The position numbers and the translations under genes are program-made. Below the pieces are notes generated by a model. It was not told the DNA's origin, searched no databases, and was given only the letters and a program-made list of their open reading frames with translations. A DNA stretch of 64,000 bases, from contig NZ_VKDE01000019.1 of the NCBI RefSeq assembly GCF_007097485.1, forward strand, positions 1 to 64,000, in the 5' to 3' direction. How positions within the stretch are numbered: position 1 is the first letter of the stretch; each line of letters starts with the position of its first letter. The stretch comes from Carboxylicivirga sp. M1479 (GTDB lineage Bacteria; Bacteroidota; Bacteroidia; Bacteroidales; Marinilabiliaceae). Below are positions 55,383 to 64,000 of the stretch, piece by piece.

Positions 55383-57668
55383 TTATTGAATAACAAATTG
55401 TGTTTGCTGAAGTTCAACAGAGTTACCACCTACAAATAGATTAAACTGTCCGGCCTCTACTACATATTTTCCACATGGGTAAAAATACCCCAACTCTTTT
55501 TTGGATAAAGCGAATGTTACCACTTTGGTTTCACCTGCCTTAATCAATACCTTTTCAAAACCTTTCAGCTCTTTTACAGGGCGTGTGTAGGTAGCTGCCA
55601 TGTCCTGAATATACAACTGCACCACTTCTTCTCCGTCAAGCTGACCTGTATTGCTCACCTTTATGCTTGCGGTTAAGGTTCCATTTTCATCCATTACTGT
55701 CTTATCCAAAACAATATCTGAATACTCGAAACTGGTATAACTTAAACCAAAGCCGAACGGAAACAAGGGTGTATTGGGTGCATCGGTAAAGCACGACCAC
55801 AATACTTGCCCTGGCGCTTCGGCTTGCGGACGGCCTGTGTTTTTGTAGTTATAATAAATTGGGCATTGCCCAACTGTACGCGGAAATGACATTGGCAGCT
55901 TACCCGACGGGTTATAATGTCCCATCAGCACATCGGCAATGGCATATCCTGCTTCAGAACCTGCATGCCAGGCCTCTAGTATGGCTGGCGCTTTATCAAC
56001 CAGCTCAGGAATAGCCAGTGGGCGACCATTCATGAGTACCACCACTATGTTTTTATTCACCTTATAAATGGCATTGAACAGTTCCATTTGCAAGCCCTTT
56101 AAACCAATATCTGTTTGGCTGCGACCCTCACCACTCTGAAAACAATCCTCACCAATAGCTAAAAGTACCAGCTCTGATTTCTTGGCCGCTTGAATGGCCT
56201 TGGCAAAACCAGAACGATCGCTTTCGTTATAGGTCATTTTATCAGGGAAAGTGCGCTTTCCAATCGATAGCTTACAACCCTCGGCATAGTTGATTGTTAC
56301 GCTTTTGCCCACGGCAGCTTGTATACCTTCCAATAAGGAAACGGCTGAATCATATTCTCCCTGAGCTCGCCAGTTACCTATTGGCGAATCCTTATCGTTG
56401 GCCAAAGGTCCAATAACAGCAATGCTCTTCACCGATGATGCAATAGGAAGCAGTTGCTTCTCATTTTTCAACAACACCATCGATTCTCGTGCTACTTTAC
56501 GTGCTGCATCGCGATGCTCAGCTGTGTATAACATGGATTTTTCATTCTCCACATTGCAATATTTATAAGGATCATCAAATAAGCCCAAACGGTATTTGAT
56601 GCGTAATATTCGCCGCGCAGCATCGGTAATTTTCGCTTCATCCACTTTACCCTCTGCTACCAATTCTTCAAGATGATTAATGTAAGCGCGAGCTTCCATA
56701 TCCATATCGGAACCACCTTCAATGGCACGATACGCCGATTCTTTGAGGTCGGCCGCAGCACCATGAGGAATCATCTCACCAATACTGTTCCAGTCAGACA
56801 CCACAAAACCTTCAAAAGCCCATTGCTTTTTTAACAAATCGCGCTGTAAATAGCTACTGGCTGTTGCAGGCATGCCCTGTATGGTGTTAAAGGCATTCAT
56901 AAAGGTAGCAACACCAGCATCGGATGCAGCCTTAAAAGGAGGCAACACAATATTTTGCAAGGTCTCATCTCCAATCTCTACTGAGTTATAATCACGTCCA
57001 CTCTCGGAAAAGGCATAAGCTGCAAAGTGCTTGGCACAGGCCGCAATGCTTAATTCATCACTCAGGTCATCGCCCTGAAAACCTTCAACTCGGGCACGAG
57101 CAAAGACACTGCCTAAATAAGGATCCTCGCCAGCACCTTCCATCACTCGTCCCCAACGTGCATCTCGTCCAACGTCCACCATGGGCGAAAAGGTCCAGTG
57201 AATACCAGATGCTGCAGCTTCTTTAGCTGCGATTTTTGACGATAAATAGGCCAATTCAGGATTCCACGAAGCTGCTTCGGCTAAAGGAATTGGAAACATG
57301 GTTTTATAACCATGAATCACATCGTAACCAAAAATTAAAGGAATACCCAAGCGTGTGTTTTCAACTACGGTCTGTTGGGCTTTGCGCGTGGCTTCAGCTC
57401 CATTTACGTTCAGCATGGAACCGACCATCCCACTCTTTAACTGCTCCAATTGTGACTGCGCACCTTCATCGCCTTTGGGTGCAGGCCCTGTCATTTCCCA
57501 ACGGCTGGTATATTGGTTCAGCTGCCCCACTTTCTCAGCCAAGGTCATTTGGCTCAGTAAATCTTCAATAAACCTATCCTCTTCGTTCATTGGCTTCTGT
57601 TGATTTGTGCATGCCGATAATATAAGGATTATTAGCATTATAAAAATACCAATCTTTCTCATTGTCAT
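55383..57668 (-). CDS. GH3 beta-glucosidase (BglX type), lipoprotein
   Basis: A 761-residue glycoside hydrolase family 3 enzyme with a lipoprotein signal (lipobox LSAC, Cys20), so periplasmic. It has the GH3 N-domain, catalytic nucleophile Asp292 in GFVVSDWNS, the (alpha/beta)6 sandwich with the likely acid/base Glu514 (SGEGRSQTDI) and a C-terminal Fn3-like domain. KHF (about 213-215) and GRDARWGRVMEGAGEDPYL are family hallmarks. It is the last gene of the FecR-SusC-SusD locus and would release glucose (or xylose) from imported beta-linked oligosaccharides. An ATG at 57662 is an equally possible start. Confidence 0.95.
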   Translation of the reverse strand: MTMRKIGIFIMLIILILSACTNQQKPMNEEDRFIEDLLSQMTLAEKVGQLNQYTSRWEMTGPAPKGDEGAQSQLEQLKSGMVGSMLNVNGAEATRKAQQTVVENTRLGIPLIFGYDVIHGYKTMFPIPLAEAASWNPELAYLSSKIAAKEAAASGIHWTFSPMVDVGRDARWGRVMEGAGEDPYLGSVFARARVEGFQGDDLSDELSIAACAKHFAAYAFSESGRDYNSVEIGDETLQNIVLPPFKAASDAGVATFMNAFNTIQGMPATASSYLQRDLLKKQWAFEGFVVSDWNSIGEMIPHGAAADLKESAYRAIEGGSDMDMEARAYINHLEELVAEGKVDEAKITDAARRILRIKYRLGLFDDPYKYCNVENEKSMLYTAEHRDAARKVARESMVLLKNEKQLLPIASSVKSIAVIGPLANDKDSPIGNWRAQGEYDSAVSLLEGIQAAVGKSVTINYAEGCKLSIGKRTFPDKMTYNESDRSGFAKAIQAAKKSELVLLAIGEDCFQSGEGRSQTDIGLKGLQMELFNAIYKVNKNIVVVLMNGRPLAIPELVDKAPAILEAWHAGSEAGYAIADVLMGHYNPSGKLPMSFPRTVGQCPIYYNYKNTGRPQAEAPGQVLWSCFTDAPNTPLFPFGFGLSYTSFEYSDIVLDKTVMDENGTLTASIKVSNTGQLDGEEVVQLYIQDMAATYTRPVKELKGFEKVLIKAGETKVVTFALSKKELGYFYPCGKYVVEAGQFNLFVGGNSVELQQTQFVIQ

Positions 57669-57723
57669 ATTGTTTGCGTTAGACTTCAGTGCTCCTAAAC
57701 ATATTTCATTCAGGTTTAAGCAA

Positions 57724-57751
57724 CAAAGGCTGCCGATGGAGGCAGCCTTTG
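57724..57751 (-). terminator. Hairpin between susD and the GH3 gene
   Basis: A perfect 11-bp stem (CAAAGGCTGCC / GGCAGCCTTTG, 6-nt loop) after the susD stop. The U-run on the minus side is weak, so it may act as a partial terminator or stabiliser that lowers GH3 expression relative to SusCD. Confidence 0.6.
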
Positions 57752-57776
57752 TAATTAACGAAAATTAGTGTAATTA

Positions 57777-59333
57777 TTAGTTATAACCTGGGTTCTGATC
57801 TTCGGTTGATATTCCTCCATTTAAGTCAATTTCCTCTTGTGGAATAGGGAATAATTCGTTTTTACCTGTTTTGAAACCACGTGAAGCCAATTCTGCTCCT
57901 GCATCACCCCAGCGAACTAAATCCCAAAAGCGATGTCCTTCAAATGCTAACTCCAATGAGCGTTCTTTTTTGATGATGTTAAAAAGATCATTTCCTACTA
58001 AGGTTTCCCAGGCGGTATGATCGGTAAAACCAGCACGCTCGCGAACATCTCTAATTAAAGGTACGGCGTGTGCATCCATACCATCGCGGTTGTAGGCCTC
58101 TGCAGCCATCAACATCACATCAGATAAACGGATTAGTTTAAAAGGCGTGTTCCAGTTAACTTCTTTTACACCGCCATCAGATGTTTCAGATGGTAAAGTA
58201 GAGTACTTCAAGCGAATATAGCCCTCATAAGCATCCCAGTTATTATTACCTCCAGGATTGTTAACTTCACCACCAGCGGCTTCAAAGTCAGCCTCTGAAA
58301 TAACGGATGTTGCGGCACGCTCAGCTCCTGCTTCGGCATTTAACAAAGCACCAAACTTACTGGTAGGCACATTAAAGCCCCAACCATTAACGTAACCAAT
58401 GGCATCCATGTTGTTAAACGAATCATCACCACGAGGCCCCATTAGCTGCACCACAAAGTTAGATTCAGCAGTACCATCCCATGGTCCACCCCAATCATGC
58501 GCATTTTGGCTCGAATAAAGCACTTCAAAAATTGACTCAGAACCAGCACGTTCGCCTCTCATCCATATGGTACTATAATCTTCGGTTAGTGAATAGCTTG
58601 CGTCATCTATCACATCTTGTAACAATGGATGAGCTGCAGCATAATCTTCTTGATACAAAAACACTTTGCCTTTTAATGCTTGAGCAGCACCTTTAGATAC
58701 TCTAAACTTTAAGCCTTCTTCCAAATCCTTTTTAACAGGTAAAACAGCAATAGCTTCTGTTAAATCTTTATGTATCTGGGTATAAATAGTGGCTTTATCA
58801 GCACGCGGGTTATTAACACTTATCTCGGTTGTGTTCTCCAAGTAAAATGGAACATCGCCCCACATTGTTACCAACTCAAAATAGGCAAAAGCACGGAAGA
58901 ACTTAGCCTCAGCCATTATCTGTTCAGCATTTTCCAAATCAGGAGAAACGGTGTTTAAAATGGCATTTGAAGCATTCACTATTTTATAATATGAGTGCCA
59001 AACATCCTTAATAGCAGGATTATCGTACTCGTAAGAAAAGTCGTTCAACTGCTGTAGCTTAGGCTGATCGGCAGAAGAACCTCCACCAGTATTTACATCG
59101 TCACCAGATAACAATTTAATAAAGAAAATACTAGACCAATCGCCATAGTTATTATATCCAATCTGTAAATAATCATACACGCCAATAATAGCTGCCTCGG
59201 CCTCGGCCTCGGTTGTAAGGTAATCGGCGCTATTGAATTTACCGATTGGTGTTTTATCCAATACACTATCTGAACATGCACCAAAAGCAAAAATCAGAAG
59301 CAATGTATATATACTTAATTTTATATTTTTCAT
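57777..59333 (-). CDS. SusD/RagB-family lipoprotein of the glycan locus
   Basis: A 518-residue lipoprotein (lipobox FGAC, Cys20) with the SusD signature beginning LDKTPIGKFNSADYLTTEAEAEAAIIGVYDYLQ. The TPR scaffold includes AEAKFFRAFAYFELVTMWGDVPFYL, and the C-terminal RagB/SusD domain has RSLELAFEGHRFWDLVRWGDAG. It starts 17 bp after susC. It binds glycan at the cell surface; the GH3 neighbour points to a beta-glucan-type substrate (inference). Confidence 0.95.
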   Translation of the reverse strand: MKNIKLSIYTLLLIFAFGACSDSVLDKTPIGKFNSADYLTTEAEAEAAIIGVYDYLQIGYNNYGDWSSIFFIKLLSGDDVNTGGGSSADQPKLQQLNDFSYEYDNPAIKDVWHSYYKIVNASNAILNTVSPDLENAEQIMAEAKFFRAFAYFELVTMWGDVPFYLENTTEISVNNPRADKATIYTQIHKDLTEAIAVLPVKKDLEEGLKFRVSKGAAQALKGKVFLYQEDYAAAHPLLQDVIDDASYSLTEDYSTIWMRGERAGSESIFEVLYSSQNAHDWGGPWDGTAESNFVVQLMGPRGDDSFNNMDAIGYVNGWGFNVPTSKFGALLNAEAGAERAATSVISEADFEAAGGEVNNPGGNNNWDAYEGYIRLKYSTLPSETSDGGVKEVNWNTPFKLIRLSDVMLMAAEAYNRDGMDAHAVPLIRDVRERAGFTDHTAWETLVGNDLFNIIKKERSLELAFEGHRFWDLVRWGDAGAELASRGFKTGKNELFPIPQEEIDLNGGISTEDQNPGYN

Positions 59334-59350
59334 TTTTCTTTGTTTTGGGA

Positions 59351-62300
59351 TTAGAAATTAACGTTTAGACCAAACATTACTTTTTTAGTTGTTGGGTACA
59401 AACCTTTATCAATACCCTGGCGATTATCCTCGCTTGAACCAGCTTCAGGATCCATACCTTCGTACTTTGTAAATGTGAAATAATCATCCAAAGAAACGAA
59501 TGCACGAACACGCTGTAACTTAATTTTTGCAGTTAATGACTTTGGTAAAGTATAGCCAAGCTGTATCTGCTTAATACGCATGTATGAAGCATCTTGTACA
59601 ACTAAATCACTACGGTAAATGTAATCGCTTGTGTTATTAGGCTTTGGCATGCTCGCATTGTCGCCTGGACCTGTCCAACGGTCTTCGAAGAAGAAAGCAG
59701 GTTTGTTACTTAACTTACGGTCGGTACGGAACCAAGCCATAAACACTTCGTTACCAGCCATCCCTTGCATAAACAAGTTAAAATCGAAATTCTTATACTC
59801 TAAGTTAAATGTAGCACCATATAACAAATCAGGATGCGGATCACCAATTTCAGTTTGGTCAGCAGCTGTAATTTCACCATCATCATTAACATCAACAACA
59901 ATTGGCTCACCTGTTGCCGGATCAATACCTGCTGTTTTGTATCCTTTGAAATAGTAAATTGGGTAACCTTCTTCAAACCAAGTCATGTTGTAACCACGTA
60001 CGCTTGCTCCTGGTTGTGGAGTATCATCCGACACTTCAGTAACCTCATTCTTCAAGGTACTTAAGTTAAGGTTGATGCCGTACTTTAAACCGTAAGATGT
60101 TGTGTTACGCCATCCTAATTCAAATTCTAAACCTGAGTTTTCAACAGTACCTAGGTTAGCCGAAACATCTTCACCAAAACCAGCTGAAGGAGCCATTTTG
60201 TTTGGTTTGATCAAACCGTCGGTAATCTTCTTATAGTAATCCATAGAGAAGCTTAATTTACTACTGAAAGCACGTAAATCAAGACCAATATTTGTTTGTT
60301 CTGATGTTTCCCAACCTAAATTTGGATTGGTAGGACGTGGGCTTCTTGCACCTCCTGATAATACTTCTCCTTCGTTAGGATAGTTAATATTTTGCGATGT
60401 CCAGAATGCCATATCGGCAAACGGTACCACATTAAAAATACTACCATTTTGTCCCCAACTGGCACGTACTTTCAAATAGTCAATTGCTTCAACAGACCAA
60501 AAGTCTTCTTGCGAAATTAACCAACCACCTGATATTGCCGAAAAAGTAGCCCAACGGTTATCTTGAGGCAACACGCTTGCACCATCTCGACGTAAAGAAC
60601 CTTCCAACATGTATTTACCAGCATAATTATAGCTTAAACGACCAAAGTAAGACACCTTTGTATTCTCTTCCAGGTTACCACCTACCATGTTATTATCACG
60701 GTCGGCATAGTAATCGTGGTAAGCATATTGGTCACCTTCTTTTGGCATTTCCGATTTCATGTAGTAATTCGGGTGGGTGTACTCTTCAAATGACATACCT
60801 CCTAAAAGAGTAAAGTCGTGGTTATTAAACTTTTTATTGTACGATGCAAAGTTCTCCCACAAAGCTTTGTAATATTTATCAACCCAATCCTGAGCAATAT
60901 TTAAGCTATTTGAACGCTCCGATGAGAAATAGTATTTAGGAGACCATTCCTTACGAGTCACATAAGTCAATTCTAAACCAACCCGAGAGGTAATACTAAG
61001 ACCTTTCAATGGTTTTAAAGTACCATAAAATGAAGCCAATAACTTGTCCGTAATCTCTTTGTTATGGGTGTTCTCCATAAAGGCAACAGGGTTAGCTGTT
61101 TCTCCTGTTACAAATCGGTTAAGTCCATAATACTCGCCCCTTGAGTTTTGCAATGGTGTGTTACCTGCTGCATATATGGCATCAATACGACTCATATCCG
61201 ACTCAATAACTGGGGTATATGGATCTAATAACAAGGCACTGTTAACAATAGAACGGTACTCATCGTCCTCTGGTAATATATTACGGTTCGAATGTGAGAA
61301 GTTAAGGTTGTTCCCCACTTCCAGCCAATCAGCCACATCATTCTTCGTATTAATTCTGAAAGTATAACGTTCGTAACGAGCATCTTCGCCTCCAATAGCA
61401 CCATCTTGACGCAAGTATGAACCAGACAGTAAATAGGTTGATTTTTCGCTTCCGCCAGAAAAACTTAAGCTATGACGTTGCATTGGAGCTGCTTCCGAAA
61501 TTTCATCTAACCAATTAGTATCGTAATTTTCACCTGCCGGAGGGTTAATTGTTTCACCGGCTTCCTCCATGAATTGTTTGTACTGGGCAGCGTTCATTAA
61601 CTCAGCATTGGTTGCTAAATTTTGAATACCATACTGGAAGTTGTATTGTATCTGTGACTTTCCTTTTTTACCACTTTTGGTTGTAATTAAAACCACACCA
61701 TTGGCACCTTCGGTACCATAAATAGCAGCAGAAGCAGCATCTTTCAATATCTCCATCGACTCAATGTCATTCGGATCTAAATCGTCAATACCACCCGTTT
61801 TCATACCATCAACTATGTATAAAGGATTACTGTTTCCGTTTGATCCAGTACCTCGAATACGAATTTTAACGCCTGCACCCGGAGCACCCGATGTTGGAAG
61901 TACAGCAACACCTGCTGTTCGACCTTGAATAGCATGTTCCACACGACCGTTTGATACTTTTTCTAATTCCTCCGATTTAACCGAAGAGATAGCAGCAGTT
62001 ACAACACTTTTGCGCTGCACACCATAACCAATTACCACTACTTCATCCATATCAATGGCTTCTTCAACCATGGTAATATCCATAGCTGTTTTACCTGCAA
62101 TCTGAATTTCCTGAGGTTCAAATCCTACAAATGTATAGCTCACAACAGCATCCGGTGATGATAATGTAATGCTGTATGTTCCATCAACAGCGGTAATGGT
62201 ACCATTGCTTGGATTAGCTTTCTCCAGAATGGTTACACCAGGTATTGGATCTCCATTAACATCGGTTACTACACCCGTTACGGTATGCTCTTGCTGAATG

Positions 62301-62677
62301 GCAGAAATAAATTCCGGCGCCTTAGTTAATACAATTTGATTGTCAATAATGCGATAGGTAACATCGGTAGAAGTAAATACTTTGTCAAGAACATCAAGCA
62401 CCGCCTCCTTCTCAACGTTGACCGTAATCAATTCTATTTCTTCGAGTAATTGTTGGTTGTACAAAAATGTATAACCCGACTGTTTCTCAATCTCATCAAT
62501 AATTTGTTCTATTGATGCATTGTTCTTCTTTAAAGAAAGAGTTGCCTCTTGCGAATAAGAGTTGGTGGCCCATATTTGCGAAACGCCAACAAGTAAAAGA
62601 ATAGCTAACATTCTCATACGTCTGTAAATTTTTTGCAAGGCATAGTTATCCCATACCTTAAGTGGATTTTTTTTCAT
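59351..62677 (-). CDS. SusC-family TonB-dependent transporter with STN signalling domain
   Basis: A 1,108-residue outer-membrane transporter. After a signal sequence (hydrophobic core about 26-43) comes an STN domain (ATLSLKKNNASIEQIIDEIEKQSGYTFLYN, ... YRIIDNQIVL), then the carboxypeptidase-like domain (HTVTGVVTDVNGDPIPGVT). The plug has VVVIGYGVQRKSVVTAAISSV and DAASAAIYGTEGANGVVLITTKSG, and the barrel ends VMFGLNVNF. The STN domain is the contact for FecR-type anti-sigma factors, and such a gene lies 88 bp upstream. The transporter should therefore report ligand binding to an ECF sigma factor. Confidence 0.95.
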   Translation of the reverse strand: MKKNPLKVWDNYALQKIYRRMRMLAILLLVGVSQIWATNSYSQEATLSLKKNNASIEQIIDEIEKQSGYTFLYNQQLLEEIELITVNVEKEAVLDVLDKVFTSTDVTYRIIDNQIVLTKAPEFISAIQQEHTVTGVVTDVNGDPIPGVTILEKANPSNGTITAVDGTYSITLSSPDAVVSYTFVGFEPQEIQIAGKTAMDITMVEEAIDMDEVVVIGYGVQRKSVVTAAISSVKSEELEKVSNGRVEHAIQGRTAGVAVLPTSGAPGAGVKIRIRGTGSNGNSNPLYIVDGMKTGGIDDLDPNDIESMEILKDAASAAIYGTEGANGVVLITTKSGKKGKSQIQYNFQYGIQNLATNAELMNAAQYKQFMEEAGETINPPAGENYDTNWLDEISEAAPMQRHSLSFSGGSEKSTYLLSGSYLRQDGAIGGEDARYERYTFRINTKNDVADWLEVGNNLNFSHSNRNILPEDDEYRSIVNSALLLDPYTPVIESDMSRIDAIYAAGNTPLQNSRGEYYGLNRFVTGETANPVAFMENTHNKEITDKLLASFYGTLKPLKGLSITSRVGLELTYVTRKEWSPKYYFSSERSNSLNIAQDWVDKYYKALWENFASYNKKFNNHDFTLLGGMSFEEYTHPNYYMKSEMPKEGDQYAYHDYYADRDNNMVGGNLEENTKVSYFGRLSYNYAGKYMLEGSLRRDGASVLPQDNRWATFSAISGGWLISQEDFWSVEAIDYLKVRASWGQNGSIFNVVPFADMAFWTSQNINYPNEGEVLSGGARSPRPTNPNLGWETSEQTNIGLDLRAFSSKLSFSMDYYKKITDGLIKPNKMAPSAGFGEDVSANLGTVENSGLEFELGWRNTTSYGLKYGINLNLSTLKNEVTEVSDDTPQPGASVRGYNMTWFEEGYPIYYFKGYKTAGIDPATGEPIVVDVNDDGEITAADQTEIGDPHPDLLYGATFNLEYKNFDFNLFMQGMAGNEVFMAWFRTDRKLSNKPAFFFEDRWTGPGDNASMPKPNNTSDYIYRSDLVVQDASYMRIKQIQLGYTLPKSLTAKIKLQRVRAFVSLDDYFTFTKYEGMDPEAGSSEDNRQGIDKGLYPTTKKVMFGLNVNF

Positions 62678-62690
62678 AAATTTGAAATGT

Positions 62691-62750
62691 TTAGTAAAAC
62701 AAATTGATTTGGAGAGTGTAAGAAGGTGGTGCTTCTGACTCTCCTTTTTT
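62691..62750 (+). ncRNA. Possible short antisense RNA to the susC leader
   Basis: A perfect plus-strand -7 box (TAAATTTG, 62677-62684) lies next to the susC start codon. A nested hairpin with a T6 run ends at 62750 (see the terminator entry). Together they would define an RNA of about 60 nt antisense to the susC 5' leader. No convincing -33 element is seen, so this is tentative. Confidence 0.25.
62711..62750 (+). terminator. Plus-strand intrinsic terminator between fecR and susC
   Basis: Nested stem: GGAGAGT / ACTCTCC enclosing AGAAG / CTTCT, followed by TTTTTT on the plus strand. Both flanking genes are on the minus strand, so it has no annotated client. Confidence 0.65.
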
Positions 62751-62765
62751 ATTATTCTCTCATTA

Positions 62766-63779
62766 TTAATTCATTTTTAATACGACTTTCTGTCTTTCAA
62801 AGCTACCATCCTGTAGCTGTTTTGGTTCTATAATCTGGTATGATATTGGTGCGGTTAGCTTCATCAAGCGCAACACATCATTAATACTTTCATCTTTAAA
62901 TGTGGCTCTGAATTTATACTCAAGTGGATAATTACCTTGTAGTTCTACATCCACATTATACCATTCACTTAGTTTTTCAGCCACCTGTTGTAGGTTGTCA
63001 CCTCTGAAGACCAGATTACCTTTTACCCAAGCAATATGAACCTCGGCTTCAACTTCATTAACCTTCACGGTTTGATCAAGGTGTGCATAAATCAATCGTT
63101 CGCCAGGTTTTAAAAACGTTGGCTGACCATTGCTTTTGGGCACAAACTTCACCTTACCGCTTTCAAGCACCACTTCTGTTGAATTATTGTTAGGCCACAT
63201 ATTAGCACTAAAACGAGTACCTAAAACCACAATCTTAGATTCTTTACCTAAGACTTCAAACGGACGGTCGGCGTTATGAAAGACATCAAAAAATGCTTCT
63301 CCACTTAAATTCACGTGACGCTGAGAAAACTGGGACGAATAGCTTAACTCAGAACCTCCTTTAAGCCACCCTTTAGTACCATCGGGTAATAGAAATTGTA
63401 CTTTAGAGCCTATCGGAGCATATATTGAAGTTAGGGTTTGGTTAGCTTGCTTATAATCGTTGTTCAAACTTTTTAGCACAAACAAAATAGCCAAGGGAAC
63501 TATTAAAACCGCTGCAATGCGCGAGTATGTTTGATAAAGTCGTGCCATTTTACCGGCCTTAGGCGATACTTGAATATTAGTATGAATCGAATCCAGCACA
63601 TGACTTAAATCCTTCTTTTCTATCTCTGCTTTCTCAGAATTCCAATCATCCTCCATCTCCTGATTAAGCTCAGAAACAGCTTCTTTATCATTAAACTGAT
63701 TCATCACATAACGCTCATCCTGCGCTGTATAATTATTGCTTAAGTAGCGTTTAAATATGTCTTTATTCAATTTTGTCAT
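62766..63779 (-). CDS. FecR-family anti-sigma factor
   Basis: 337 residues from the ATG at 63779 (the frame opens with TTG three codons earlier). A cytoplasmic N-terminal region (about 1-85) binds the sigma factor. It is followed by one membrane helix (IAAVLIVPLAILFVLKSL), a periplasmic FecR domain (YAPIGSKVQFLLPDGTKGWLKGGSELSY, ... VVLGTRFSANMW) and a DUF4974-like C-terminal domain (VFRGDNLQQVAEKLSEWYNVDVEL). It holds an ECF sigma factor inactive until the STN domain of the downstream SusC reports substrate. The sigma gene should lie just beyond the right edge. Confidence 0.94.
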   Translation of the reverse strand: MTKLNKDIFKRYLSNNYTAQDERYVMNQFNDKEAVSELNQEMEDDWNSEKAEIEKKDLSHVLDSIHTNIQVSPKAGKMARLYQTYSRIAAVLIVPLAILFVLKSLNNDYKQANQTLTSIYAPIGSKVQFLLPDGTKGWLKGGSELSYSSQFSQRHVNLSGEAFFDVFHNADRPFEVLGKESKIVVLGTRFSANMWPNNNSTEVVLESGKVKFVPKSNGQPTFLKPGERLIYAHLDQTVKVNEVEAEVHIAWVKGNLVFRGDNLQQVAEKLSEWYNVDVELQGNYPLEYKFRATFKDESINDVLRLMKLTAPISYQIIEPKQLQDGSFERQKVVLKMN

Positions 63780-63876
63780 GCTATTCAATTATTGGCAAAC
63801 CTGCCCGGCTACATTATTTAATTACAATCGTATCTGGATTTTTCATTAGCCTCTACTAGTTATATCCCATAAAAAG

Positions 63877-63906
63877 AAAAATCTCCCTTGGAAAAAGGAG
63901 ATTTTT
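63877..63906. terminator. Bidirectional terminator upstream of fecR
   Basis: A perfect 10-bp stem (AAAAATCTCC / GGAGATTTTT, 10-nt loop) with U-runs in both directions. It lies between the probable sigma-factor stop (63942) and fecR. Confidence 0.7.
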
Positions 63907-63941
63907 TTAATATTTTTCTTAATCAACTACTAAACTGATAC

Positions 63942-64000
63942 TTACAACAGCAAAAAAACAAATAAGATCACTGCTATTTCGCTCAAGTCAACTTGCTTCT
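63942..64000 (-). CDS. C-terminal tail of an upstream protein, probably an ECF sigma factor
   Basis: A minus-strand frame enters from the right edge and ends in TAA at 63942-63944; the last residues read KQVDLSEIAVILFVFLLL. A hydrophobic tail like this is common at the end of Bacteroidota ECF sigma factors, and a sigma gene is expected directly upstream of fecR. Only 19 codons are visible, so the call rests mainly on position. Confidence 0.35.
   Translation of the reverse strand, partial: KQVDLSEIAVILFVFLLL

Noticed and set aside
55383-63779. Glycan locus with sulfatase (23038-24573) and SMP-30 as parts of one PUL
   Set aside because: The sulfatase lies more than 30 kb away with many unrelated genes between, so there is no operon or locus link to the SusCD-GH3 unit.
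1-64000. tRNA, rRNA and riboswitch genes
   Set aside because: No cloverleaf with anticodon arm and CCA-ready acceptor, no rRNA-like conserved blocks and no recognisable riboswitch core were seen by eye. A covariance search could still find something.

Overview
The window comes from a member of the Bacteroidota, most likely a marine or anaerobic Marinilabiliales-like or Cytophagales-like heterotroph; the placement below phylum is inference. The signs are SusC/SusD pairs, a FecR/STN signalling pair, C-terminal type IX secretion (T9SS) sorting domains, a FISUMP lipoprotein, DUF4625 lipoproteins, TPR-membrane-HTH regulators, and promoters with the Bacteroidota -7 motif TAnnTTTG. Base composition is AT-rich by eye. 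I found no rRNA, tRNA, CRISPR array or intact insertion sequence.

Layout. (1) 1-11.7 kb: a secreted protein cut by the window edge, a DUF4625 lipoprotein, a 2,565-residue T9SS-exported subtilisin-family (S8) protein, a 62-residue basic coiled-coil protein and a TPR-membrane-HTH regulator, all on the minus strand. (2) 12-25.8 kb: housekeeping and accessory metabolism, namely a ferredoxin-nitroreductase, an ABC-2 exporter, a tricorn-like S41 protease, a cysteine desulfidase followed by an NhaC-type antiporter, an SDR oxidoreductase, a sulfatase and an SMP-30 lactonase-like protein. (3) 26-39.4 kb: a patchwork with a FISUMP lipoprotein, a T9SS Ig-like repeat protein, a DUF6261-like protein, M14 and M28 peptidases, MarC, lipocalin, pyrimidine-dimer glycosylase, a hydrolase, a Crp/Fnr regulator, an orphan chemoreceptor and several intergenic regions rich in hairpins and palindromes. 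(4) 39.4-55.3 kb: a minus-strand operon of about 13.8 kb with a second giant S8 protein (2,578 residues), SusC, SusD, a SusE/F-position lipoprotein and a DUF4625 lipoprotein. It is divergent from a second TPR-membrane-HTH regulator. (5) 55.4-64 kb: a polysaccharide utilisation locus with, in transcription order, a probable ECF sigma factor tail, FecR, an STN-containing SusC, SusD and a GH3 beta-glucosidase.

The most interesting system is the duplicated module of giant T9SS S8 protease, DUF4625 lipoprotein and TPR-membrane-HTH regulator. In one copy it has a complete SusCD uptake complex in the same operon. I read that copy as a 'protein-utilisation locus': the surface protease cuts a protein, SusCD and lipoproteins import the peptides, and a membrane-spanning regulator with periplasmic TPRs controls expression. 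The module's membership is seen in the sequence. The substrate and the control logic are inference. Other peptidases in the window (M14, M28, tricorn-like S41) and the cysteine desulfidase fit an organism that feeds on protein. The last region is a classic glycan locus under sigma/anti-sigma control.

Non-coding oddities: about eight different tight hairpins in 260 bp after the M28 gene; a duplicated 15-bp-stem hairpin whose two copies differ by a compensatory base-pair change; a decayed 5' end of a pyrimidine-dimer glycosylase gene just upstream of the Crp/Fnr gene; and plus-strand terminator-like hairpins just upstream of both minus-strand susC genes, which may mark antisense RNAs.
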